A model generated the notes under the pieces. That model saw nothing but the letters and a program-made list of their open reading frames with translations. It did no database searches and had not been told where the DNA came from. From NCBI GenBank assembly GCA_964550635.1, contig CAZJZV010000023.1:1-19951 (forward strand): 19,951 nucleotides of DNA. The letters are read 5' to 3'. The stretch is from RGIG4097 sp964550635. Its GTDB lineage: Bacteria; Bacillota; Clostridia; Christensenellales; CAG-917. Below, piece after piece: positions 13,345-19,951 of this stretch. The position numbers and the translations under genes are program-made. The first letter of the stretch is position 1, and each line of letters opens with the position of its first letter.

Positions 13345-16300
13345 TTAGGCTTTTGCGTCTTTTTTCTTTTTGAGAACGACTACGACGACCGCCGCGACGA
13401 TGCCGACGAATGCCACGCATCCGACGACAATACCTGCGATTGCGCCTGCGCTAAGTCCGCTTGCCGTGGGTTCTGCAAGATATTCCGCCATGGTGATGAC
13501 GTTGCCGTTTTCATCGAAGGTGTACGCTTCGTAAGTGAGTTCGCCGTTCGCAAACGTGAGATAACCGAAGGTTTGACGATCGAGAGTGTGATCAACGGTC
13601 TTGTCCATATCGAGTGCGTTCATAACGTCGTCGTTGTTGCCGACATAGTTGTAGAACTTCGTGCCGATGGTGCCGAGAGTGACGTAGATCGTTCCGCTAT
13701 TGCCTTGGGGTTTGGTCTCGGTGTAAACGTGATCGTGTCCTGCGAAAACGTACTTGACTCCGTAAGTGTCGAAGACGGGGCAGAGTTGTTCGCGCATCTT
13801 GACGATTTCGCTATCGTTGGTGTGCGAACCGGTGGAGTACAAGGACTTGTGCATCATGACGACGATGGTCTTGCCTGCGTTCTTCGCTTTGGTAAGGTCG
13901 TCCACGAGCCAGTTGTATTGAGTGGTTCCAAGTCCGTTTTCACCGTCTGCATCGTTTGTGTCAATGAATACGAAGTGCACTCCGGAGTAGTCCATGGAGT
14001 AGTAGTCTTGTTTCGCTTCACCGTTGTATGCATTGGTGGTTACACCTGCGGGTTGAGTGTAGTTGAAGAACTTGCTGATCGCGTAAGTTTCGTTCTCGTG
14101 GTTGCCCGCGACGGAGAACATAGAAGTGTTAGCAAGAATGCCGGTGATAGGATTGAGCCAGAATTTCCATTGATCGAAGTTCTTGGGGTTGTCCGTATTG
14201 TCACCACCGTTGAGAATGAAGTCGAATCCTGCGATTCTATCGTCGTTCACAAGGGTGTTCATCTTGTCTGCGGTCACGTCGTACATGGATTGGATCATGC
14301 CTTGAGGATCGGAGATAACAAGTGCTTTGAAGTCACCGCTCGTCTTTGCAGTGGTGAAAGTGAAATTCTTGTCGTAGCCGAGTCCGCTTGCGAGATCCCA
14401 TCTGTTGACTTCTTCGCCGTCGGTGTTGTAATACACGCCGTAGATTTGATATTCGTAAGAAGTGCCTTCTTTGAGTCCGCTAATGGTCACGGTGTGGCGG
14501 TTCCAGTAGAGTACGCTACCCGTCATCGCCGCATCGCGTTCGGTGCAGTTGTAGTACATCTTGACTTCTTTTCCGTCGACTTCCGCATCGTAGTAGACTT
14601 CGCCGTGGGTGAGGCAGAGAAGACCAAGGTCGATGAGAGGCACGTATTGAGGAGAAGTGACGGTGTTGATAGTGACGCCGTTTTCGGTTACGTTGCCTTC
14701 AAGGTTGTTGAGAGAGTTGTAGAAAGGTGCTCTAGAAGTTTCATCAAAGATATTCCAGTGTGCGCCCGTTGCGTCCTTCCATTCTTGCGTGCCGACTTCG
14801 CGGTATCTGACGACGGTGAAGACTTCTTCTGCGGTGTAGTAGGAGAAGTTGAAGGTCGTCGTGCCGTTCACGTTGTCAAAGTTTGCAGTGAGAGAAGAGG
14901 GAAGTCTGCCAAGCTCTTGCGTTGCGATATTTTGTGCATATACACCGGACACGTAGGACGGAGTAACCGTCTTGCCGTTTGCGGTGAAGGTCGCGAATTT
15001 TTCGGTGGGAGTGATTGCAAGCGTCTTTGCGGGATCTTGTACGTCCGCAAGGTCCGCCGTGTCGTCCGAACCGAATGCTACGACGATTTCTTTTGCAATT
15101 CCGCCAAGTCCGACGTAGAAACTATCAGTCACGTAACTTTCGAGAAGTCCGTCAACGATTTCATAAAGATCGGTGCCCGTGAAGGAGAATCCGAGAGAAT
15201 CACCGAGAAGGGTACTGATCAAAGGAAGAAGTCCGTTCACAGTGTCGTAAATTACGAAGTTTTCCGCATTGACGGTGATATCGACTTCGTAGCTGCTGTA
15301 TGCCAAATTTTCAACCACTGAAAGAATGGAATTAAGAGTGGAGATTTCGCTATTATTCAAAACACTCGTGAAGTCAAACTTGTATTCGAGAAGTGCTTTC
15401 AAAATGGAGTTGTCATCCGCATAAAGAGGATTGAGCAAGCCCCAAACGAGATCGGACACGAGTTTTCCGCTGTCGCATTGGTTTGCAAAGTCTTGCATTG
15501 CCGCTTGATAACGTTTGCGATATGCCGCATCGTAAGGAGAATTCGCGGTGTAGTAGAGACTGTTCACATCAGAAACACCGTCGAGAATGGTGCTAAGGTC
15601 GGAAGAAATTTCGTTACCGCTACAAGAAGTTGCGAGAACGTAGGACGCCATTTGACCGAGAGTGAGTTTTCCGCCCGCTTCTTCGGTGCCGTATTCCATG
15701 TCGATGATGCTATATGCTATTGCAACGACCATATCAATGATATTGTCATAGGTCACGCCGTCGAACACATAGTCTCCGTAGCCGTTTCCGTCTTCATCGG
15801 GGTATAGATTGAACCAAATGGTATCAACTAGATAGTTTGCCATTTTGGTGAGAAGGAGTCCCGGAATGGTGAAATCATCACTAATTGAAAGTCCACCACT
15901 GAGATAAGTATCGACGAGACCGTAAACCGTAGTGAGAAGTTTGTCGTTGAGATAGTGGCTCAAAACTCTGTCGATGAGTTGTCCGTAGATTTCTTGATAG
16001 ATGTATTCGTTGTAGGAAAGACTATCGAAATCGTCGTGATGGAGAGTGTAGGTGAAGTAGTTGGGGTTTGCCGCAACGACGTCTTCCCATGCCGCATCTT
16101 TCGCCGTGTCGGTGGTCGCCGCATTATAGGCTACCATTGCCGCTTGATATGCTTCTTCGTTCCATTCGTTTGCAGGGTTGAAAACGTCGGTGGAGGGGGT
16201 TGCCTTCAAGGGCGTTTGTCCGATACTGTCGAGAAGGTAGAGAGAAGAATCCATGCTTTCCGCAAGTTTGCCGTCCTTGTTGTAACGGGTAAGGGTTGCG

Positions 16301-17760
16301 TAGCGGATAGGGCTGTCAAGACTGACGAAAGAGCCAGTCTCAAATTCATAAAGGGTTCTGCCTTGTGCGTCGGTGTATTCTGCAACGTCGGAAGCGTGTT
16401 GGTGACCGCTGAACGTATATTTAATGCCGAGTTCAAGGAAGCGTTTGCAGGTGTATTCCCAGTTGTACATCGTGAAGTCCTTCAAAATTTCATCCTCTTG
16501 ATCGAAGTGAGGCATGATATTTTGGTGGAAAGTGGAGATGAATGTAGGTTCGGTAACCGCTTCGGGCGCGACAGAGTATTTATCGACTATTTCTTCAAGG
16601 AAGGGATAGAGTGCGCCGTCGATTCTACCGCCGCAAAGGTGGGTGAGTTTGGTGTTGCGATAGACGGTTTTTCCCGCTTCGTATGCCGCGATAGCCTCGT
16701 TATAGCTTGTGATTTCGACGTATTTGTCAATGCCGGTTTCCGCATCTGTTTCGAGAAGACGGAAATCTGCGGTGTTGAAGTTTGAAGAATTGTAGTTGAA
16801 ATCAAATTCTACGCGGTTGATTTGCACGGGGACGATTTCATCGGTGGGTTCTCTGTCCGTGGAGTCAATGACGAAAAGGGTATATGCACTGTTGTTGATA
16901 TGCGCCGCAAAGGTGATTTGGTTTCTGCCGTCGCCGATTTTGGAATATTCTTGAGAAATTTCTTCTGCGGTTGCCGCCGTGCCCTTGTTTTGAATTGTCG
17001 TAAGGGAATCGTTGTAGTAGGTGATTTCAAGGTTGCTTGCGTTGGTGGATGCGATATATCCGCCAGTGTATTCGGATGCCCAGTAGTCCGCGCCGTAGAT
17101 TTCATCAAGGACTGCTTTGTCAATTTCGGGGTAGCCGAGTCCGTTGAAGATCATTGCGAATTGTGCCGCAGTAATGCCTTCTGCATTCCAACCGATACCG
17201 CTCGTCTTGTCGTAGAGTGCGCCGGTGCCGTTATACAGGTCGTGGTTGCCGACGGTTGCGAAGATTTGGAAGTTGGTGTAGTCAACGCTTGTGCCGTCCG
17301 CCTTGTTGACGGTGCCGAGTGCTCTCACGCTGTTTTGGAGCCAACGGAGTGCGTTTGCTACGTCGATTTCCGCAACTCTTTCACCGTTTTTGGTGAGGTC
17401 GCCGGATGCAAACATATACATAGGTGCTTCGCCTTTTTCGGCGTCTGCAAGCACTCTTGCCATATTTGCGTAAAGGACGTTACCGCTTTCGAGAACGAGT
17501 TTGGTGTCGCCGGTCATGGAATAGTAGAAATCGCTATCCTTATAATTGTCCGCCGTCACGTTCTGATAACAGTATTCGAGAGGGAAGTAGTGGATGTCGC
17601 TCATATGGCCGATGGTGATAGTGCTGAGCACGGTGCCGGTCGACTCTACGGTTTCCGCGACCGCCACGCCGCTACCCAAGGTGATGCCGAGGGTGAGAGC
17701 GAGAGTGATTGCGAGCACCGAAACGATAACCATAGATACGGTTTTTCTTAGAGTGTTCAT
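13345..17760 (-). CDS. Giant secreted, membrane-anchored protein with two metallophosphoesterase domains
   Basis: A 1471-residue surface protein. A Sec signal peptide (about 1-35, probable cut after AVA) exports it. Calcineurin-like phosphoesterase domain 1 follows, with D54/H56 (SDIHY), GDLTKNGE (about 120), GNHDLYN (about 170), FHQNIMPH (about 410) and GHQH (H453, H455). A long region (about 490-960), probably largely helical, is not recognised. A fibronectin-III-like, purple-acid-phosphatase-type N-domain (about 990-1140) leads to phosphoesterase domain 2: SDPQ (about 1150), GGDNTDN (about 1185), GNHEN (about 1220), MMHKS and GHDH (H1342, H1344). The C-terminus is SGLSAGAIAGIVVGC plus a hydrophobic helix and KKKKDAKA, a membrane stop. 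Both domains retain their metal ligands, so it probably hydrolyses external phosphoesters or phosphonucleotides. GGAGG lies 5 nt before the ATG. A single gene with its own promoter and terminator. Confidence 0.9.
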   Translation of the reverse strand: MNTLRKTVSMVIVSVLAITLALTLGITLGSGVAVAETVESTGTVLSTITIGHMSDIHYFPLEYCYQNVTADNYKDSDFYYSMTGDTKLVLESGNVLYANMARVLADAEKGEAPMYMFASGDLTKNGERVAEIDVANALRWLQNSVRALGTVNKADGTSVDYTNFQIFATVGNHDLYNGTGALYDKTSGIGWNAEGITAAQFAMIFNGLGYPEIDKAVLDEIYGADYWASEYTGGYIASTNASNLEITYYNDSLTTIQNKGTAATAEEISQEYSKIGDGRNQITFAAHINNSAYTLFVIDSTDREPTDEIVPVQINRVEFDFNYNSSNFNTADFRLLETDAETGIDKYVEITSYNEAIAAYEAGKTVYRNTKLTHLCGGRIDGALYPFLEEIVDKYSVAPEAVTEPTFISTFHQNIMPHFDQEDEILKDFTMYNWEYTCKRFLELGIKYTFSGHQHASDVAEYTDAQGRTLYEFETGSFVSLDSPIRYATLTRYNKDGKLAESMDSSLYLLDSIGQTPLKATPSTDVFNPANEWNEEAYQAAMVAYNAATTDTAKDAAWEDVVAANPNYFTYTLHHDDFDSLSYNEYIYQEIYGQLIDRVLSHYLNDKLLTTVYGLVDTYLSGGLSISDDFTIPGLLLTKMANYLVDTIWFNLYPDEDGNGYGDYVFDGVTYDNIIDMVVAIAYSIIDMEYGTEEAGGKLTLGQMASYVLATSCSGNEISSDLSTILDGVSDVNSLYYTANSPYDAAYRKRYQAAMQDFANQCDSGKLVSDLVWGLLNPLYADDNSILKALLEYKFDFTSVLNNSEISTLNSILSVVENLAYSSYEVDITVNAENFVIYDTVNGLLPLISTLLGDSLGFSFTGTDLYEIVDGLLESYVTDSFYVGLGGIAKEIVVAFGSDDTADLADVQDPAKTLAITPTEKFATFTANGKTVTPSYVSGVYAQNIATQELGRLPSSLTANFDNVNGTTTFNFSYYTAEEVFTVVRYREVGTQEWKDATGAHWNIFDETSRAPFYNSLNNLEGNVTENGVTINTVTSPQYVPLIDLGLLCLTHGEVYYDAEVDGKEVKMYYNCTERDAAMTGSVLYWNRHTVTISGLKEGTSYEYQIYGVYYNTDGEEVNRWDLASGLGYDKNFTFTTAKTSGDFKALVISDPQGMIQSMYDVTADKMNTLVNDDRIAGFDFILNGGDNTDNPKNFDQWKFWLNPITGILANTSMFSVAGNHENETYAISKFFNYTQPAGVTTNAYNGEAKQDYYSMDYSGVHFVFIDTNDADGENGLGTTQYNWLVDDLTKAKNAGKTIVVMMHKSLYSTGSHTNDSEIVKMREQLCPVFDTYGVKYVFAGHDHVYTETKPQGNSGTIYVTLGTIGTKFYNYVGNNDDVMNALDMDKTVDHTLDRQTFGYLTFANGELTYEAYTFDENGNVITMAEYLAEPTASGLSAGAIAGIVVGCVAFVGIVAAVVVVVLKKKKDAKA

Positions 17761-17789
17761 AATTCCTCCAATATGTTTAATACCGAAAT

Positions 17790-17818
17790 ATTATAATATA
17801 GATATTGATATTTTTCAA
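17790..17818 (-). promoter_or_regulatory. Promoter of the large phosphoesterase gene
   Basis: On the minus strand TTGAAA (17813-17818), 17 nt, TATAAT (17790-17795). These are the same hexamers and spacing as the gldA promoter. The predicted leader is about 23 nt and holds the GGAGG site. Confidence 0.88.
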
Positions 17819-17909
17819 TACAAAAAAATTTATTTTTGAAAAATTAACGTTTGTAGCATAGAAAAACCGAAAAATTTTCGCCGAAAACCGCGCGTGATGC
17901 TTTTTTGTC

Positions 17910-17938
17910 TTGCCAAAAAGCAAGTTTAGTAGTAAGAT
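17910..17938 (+). promoter_or_regulatory. Promoter of the lipoprotein-like gene
   Basis: TTGCCA (17910-17915), 17 nt, TAAGAT (17933-17938). The -35 box sits in the loop of a possible GCTTTTT (17899-17905) / AAAAAGC (17915-17921) inverted repeat. About 20 nt separate the expected start from the ATG. It is divergent to the phosphoesterase promoter, about 90 bp away. Confidence 0.6.
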
Positions 17939-17966
17939 ATATTTATTAAATATATAAGAGGATTTT

Positions 17967-19472
17967 ATGAGCAAAAACTCCAATTCCAAAAAAGTTGTCG
18001 CAAGAGTGATTTCTCTCGCTCTCATCGTGGCAATAGTCAGTGCAATTTGCGTCGGTTTCGTCGGGTGCAACAGGACCGGAACCGTAGACACCAACAACGT
18101 TCTCAAATTTTTTGAACTCAAACCCGAAACGTACGAAGTGTACGAAAATCTCGAAGGTGAACTCGGCTATCGTATTTTGGACGAAGGCGGAGAAAGAACG
18201 GTCAATTATTCTATCCCCACCGACGCTGAAAGCGTGAAAGAACTTGCCTACACTCTTTATTCTATCGGCAACAAAACCATGGTCACCGTTCCTTACGCAA
18301 GTTTTTATGAAACCGGCACTAACGACAGCGTGTTCGGTACCGACAACCTTCCCTTGGGATTTGAAACCATAGACGTCAGAAACAACGTGGACGGCTATCA
18401 CTTCAGACAAACCAAACAATTTGCAAGAGGAGAATTGGAAATCGAAGGTTTTTGGGGCACCATAGGCGCCGCATTCTCCAACGATGCAAAGCAATGGCTC
18501 GTCGAGGCAGGTCAAACCGGCAATGCATATAAGAGCACGAACGTCATCGTCGACGGAGTTTTCGATTGGTCCGAAGCAAAGAATAATGCGGAAATGAACG
18601 ACGAGCGTAAAGCAATCGCCCTTCACCCCATTCCTTACACCTCATCCGGCAAACAAGGCAAAATCAACGGTCTTGACAAAACCGAACCCATTGCCGAAAC
18701 CGGTACTTATTGGGAATACGACGCGGCGAGCGGATATTCCATTCCTTACACCGTTGACAAGGGTGGTAGACTCATCAGCTACGAGCGCACTGATCAACAC
18801 ATTTTCTACTCCACCGGCGCAGACGCGGACAAAGATGGTATCGAAGATTACTACAACACCATAAAAGAAGCAACCGTCACTTACAACGAAGCCGAAGGTT
18901 ACTACGAAGTGCATATGGTCATGGATAGCACCAAAGATTATACCCATATCGACACCCTTTGGGCACTCCGCGACGACGGTGGTACGAAAGACCCCGGCGC
19001 AAAATTCACCAAACTTGAAGTCACTTTCCAACTTTGGGACAACGGCTACTTCAAAAAATGGGAAATGTGGGAAGATTGGGACTGCGACAAAGCATACGGA
19101 CTTTTGCCTATGGCGGCAGTACAACACTATGAATCATACTTCAGCTATGCAAAAGAAGACGCAGTGTTTGAAAGCTATCTTGAAGAGTCCGGACTTGCAA
19201 TCGGCAACTATGATCCCGACCAAGGCGGAGCAAAATCTCTTTCCGCAGGTGCAATCGCAGGTATCGTCATCGGTTGTGCGGCAGGCGTTACCGCAATCGT
19301 GCTTTGCATCGTGTTCGGTGTGAAAGCAAAACGTAAAAAACAAGCAAAGGCAGCCGAAGAAAATGCAGAAAACGGAGAAGAAGCGACGGAAGACAGTGTC
19401 GAAGAAGTCTCAGATGCGTTCATAGTTTCTGACAACGCAGACGAATCTCAAGGCGGAAACGACGCAGAATAA
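17967..19472 (+). CDS. Lipoprotein-like surface protein with C-terminal membrane anchor, function unknown
   Basis: A 501-residue protein I do not recognise. A basic N-terminus and hydrophobic helix (about 10-33) end in FVGC; C34 is a plausible lipidation site, although Phe at -3 is not ideal. The external part (about 35-420) is rich in aromatic residues and probably beta-structured. It contains a DADKDGIED loop (about 286-294) like an EF-hand or type-3 repeat calcium site. The C-terminus has SLSAGAIAGIVIGC (about 423-436), a transmembrane helix, KAKRKK and an acidic tail of about 45 residues rich in Glu. The anchor is nearly the same as that of the divergent phosphoesterase protein. Having both a lipobox and a C-terminal transmembrane helix is unusual. 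AAGAGGA (17956-17962) precedes the ATG. A single gene with its own terminator. Confidence 0.85.
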   Translation: MSKNSNSKKVVARVISLALIVAIVSAICVGFVGCNRTGTVDTNNVLKFFELKPETYEVYENLEGELGYRILDEGGERTVNYSIPTDAESVKELAYTLYSIGNKTMVTVPYASFYETGTNDSVFGTDNLPLGFETIDVRNNVDGYHFRQTKQFARGELEIEGFWGTIGAAFSNDAKQWLVEAGQTGNAYKSTNVIVDGVFDWSEAKNNAEMNDERKAIALHPIPYTSSGKQGKINGLDKTEPIAETGTYWEYDAASGYSIPYTVDKGGRLISYERTDQHIFYSTGADADKDGIEDYYNTIKEATVTYNEAEGYYEVHMVMDSTKDYTHIDTLWALRDDGGTKDPGAKFTKLEVTFQLWDNGYFKKWEMWEDWDCDKAYGLLPMAAVQHYESYFSYAKEDAVFESYLEESGLAIGNYDPDQGGAKSLSAGAIAGIVIGCAAGVTAIVLCIVFGVKAKRKKQAKAAEENAENGEEATEDSVEEVSDAFIVSDNADESQGGNDAE

Positions 19473-19497
19473 GCGGTTAGAATATCGAAAACTCAAC

Positions 19498-19537
19498 AAA
19501 ATCAACTCCCGAAAAATAGGGGTTGATTTTTGTTTTT
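19498..19537 (+). terminator. Rho-independent terminator of the lipoprotein-like gene
   Basis: An AAAATCAAC-type left arm and CCC pair with GGGG and TTGATTTT, with one bulged base and a loop of about 8 nt. TTTGTTTTT follows. It begins about 26 bp after the stop. The right arm overlaps the -35 box of the next transcript. Confidence 0.8.
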
Positions 19538-19551
19538 GGATATGTTATTAT
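19523..19551 (+). promoter_or_regulatory. Promoter of the structured ncRNA
   Basis: TTGATT (19523-19528), 17 nt, TATTAT (19546-19551). Hexamers and spacing are identical to those of the hydrogenase promoter. The expected start is at about 19558, the first base of the folded region. Confidence 0.8.
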
Positions 19552-19557
19552 ATCCTT

Positions 19558-19781
19558 GCAAACAGGAAACTGTTCGCACCAAAGTGGTGCTTTCGTTTGA
19601 ACCACAAAGTCTTTTATAGGAACGGCGGGTCCGTTTGGATATGTCAGGCCTTGTAACCGCAACTCGCGCATTGGACGACAAATTCCAAAGGCAGTCGGTA
19701 TCCACCCTGCAAATGCAGGTTTAAAAGAGCACCACTATACTAAAGATGAGGCGACGTCTTTGACGTCGCTAATTTTTTTTT
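19558..19781 (+). ncRNA. Stand-alone structured non-coding RNA, class not established (raiA-type possible)
   Basis: About 224 nt between a good promoter and a strong terminator, with no credible coding sequence. Visible helices are: AACAG/CTGTT closed by a GAAA tetraloop (19561-19574); a long-range closing stem AGTGGTGCT (19583-19591) with AGCACCACT (19728-19736); AACGG/CCGTT (19621-19635); GGATAT (19637-19642) with GTATCC (19698-19703); inside it GCCTT (19648-19652) with AAGGC (19688-19692) and TGGA/TCCA (19672-19687); and CCTGC/GCAGG (19706-19719). The hairpin GCACCA/TGGTGC (19576-19590) competes with the closing stem. No gene follows directly, so a cis riboswitch is less likely. It lacks the marks of tmRNA, RNase P or SRP RNA. 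Size and multi-stem build recall the raiA RNA class of Clostridia, but I cannot match a consensus from memory; 6S RNA is the other option. Confidence 0.75.
19751..19781 (+). terminator. Terminator of the ncRNA
   Basis: GCGACGTC (19751-19758) and GACGTCGC (19762-19769) pair as 8 bp around TTT. A run of nine T (19773-19781) follows. Confidence 0.95.
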
Positions 19782-19782
19782 A

Positions 19783-19951
19783 ATGCCCGCGCTACGATCG
19801 GAATGACATAAAAAATATGTACACACTGTGAGCGGTCGCGAGTATGCACTCACTCATTCGAAGACGGAATACGAGCCGCAACGGCGGCGAGAACTTCGAG
19901 TGCCGAGCTCGACGAAAAGTACAAGCGACTGCGTGCACTCTATTTCGCGTA
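19783..19951. other. Window end: no recognised gene; possible repeat fragment and open frame
   Basis: About 170 bases without an identifiable product. The sequence around 19796-19810 (CGATCGGAATGACAT) resembles the edge of dispersed repeats that I associate with gut Bacillota genomes; this is memory, not a search. An ATG at 19844 opens a plus-strand frame that runs off the end of the window (36 codons, very rich in Arg). It has no ribosome binding site and an odd composition, so I do not call it as a gene. A minus-strand frame across the same stretch also stays open from the edge and is equally unconvincing. Confidence 0.35.

Noticed and set aside
13573..15321. 582-codon plus-strand frame opposite the large phosphoesterase gene
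   Set aside because: Val/Arg/Cys/His-rich shadow without recognisable domains; the minus strand encodes clear metallophosphoesterase motifs.
17868..17880. CGAAAAATTTTCG palindrome between the divergent surface-protein promoters
   Set aside because: Short A/T-tract symmetry of a kind expected by chance in this AT-rich spacer; too weak to call an operator.
19558..19781. tmRNA, RNase P, SRP RNA, T-box or metabolite riboswitch
   Set aside because: No tmRNA tag frame or tRNA-like ends, no RNase P core, no SRP tetraloop domain. A T-box-like AGGGTGGATACCG appears only on the opposite strand, away from promoter and terminator. No gene follows closely enough for a riboswitch.
1..19951. CRISPR arrays, tRNA or rRNA genes, insertion sequences, phage genes
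   Set aside because: No spaced direct repeats, cloverleaf sequences, transposase or integrase motifs were seen on either strand.

Overview
The window looks like part of a Bacillota (Clostridia-type) anaerobe chromosome. The grounds are strong GGAGG-type ribosome binding sites, sigma-A promoters with 17-bp spacers, clostridial-style proteins and a complete electron-bifurcating [FeFe]-hydrogenase operon. The flavour suggests an uncultured gut lineage, possibly Christensenellales/CAG-138-like, but that is a guess from style.

Region 1 (about 20-3200, minus strand) is a glycerol/dihydroxyacetone module. Glycerol dehydrogenase (gldA) comes first, then a single-chain ATP-type dihydroxyacetone kinase (DhaK-DhaL fusion). 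It has a clear promoter, an intergenic hairpin and a terminator. Region 2 (3300-4155, plus) is a monocistronic NH3-dependent NAD synthetase (nadE) with its own terminator.

Region 3 (4233-12470, plus) is the centrepiece: a ten-gene, tightly packed hydrogenase operon. hydC (NuoE-like), hydB (NuoF-like) and hydA (catalytic H-cluster subunit) make up an NADH/ferredoxin-linked HydABC complex. Between hydC and hydB lie seven accessory genes: two DRTGG-like proteins, two stand-alone GHKL ATPases, a second, sensory-type [FeFe]-hydrogenase homologue with an altered H-cluster pocket, a PHP phosphoesterase and a small thioredoxin-like ferredoxin. Most of their starts overlap or abut the previous stop. 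I infer a built-in redox/H2-sensing and signalling circuit. The promoter carries inverted repeats on both sides of it. GldA makes NADH and HydABC can dispose of NADH with reduced ferredoxin as H2, so regions 1-3 fit together metabolically, although co-regulation is not shown.

Region 4 (12492-19537) is cell envelope: a DUF975-like membrane protein with an apparently leaderless start, a 1471-residue secreted protein with two metallophosphoesterase domains, and a divergent lipoprotein-like protein. The last two end in nearly the same C-terminal membrane anchor.

Region 5 (19523-19951) holds a stand-alone, strongly structured non-coding RNA of about 225 nt with its own promoter and terminator. 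After it come about 170 bases with no recognised gene.
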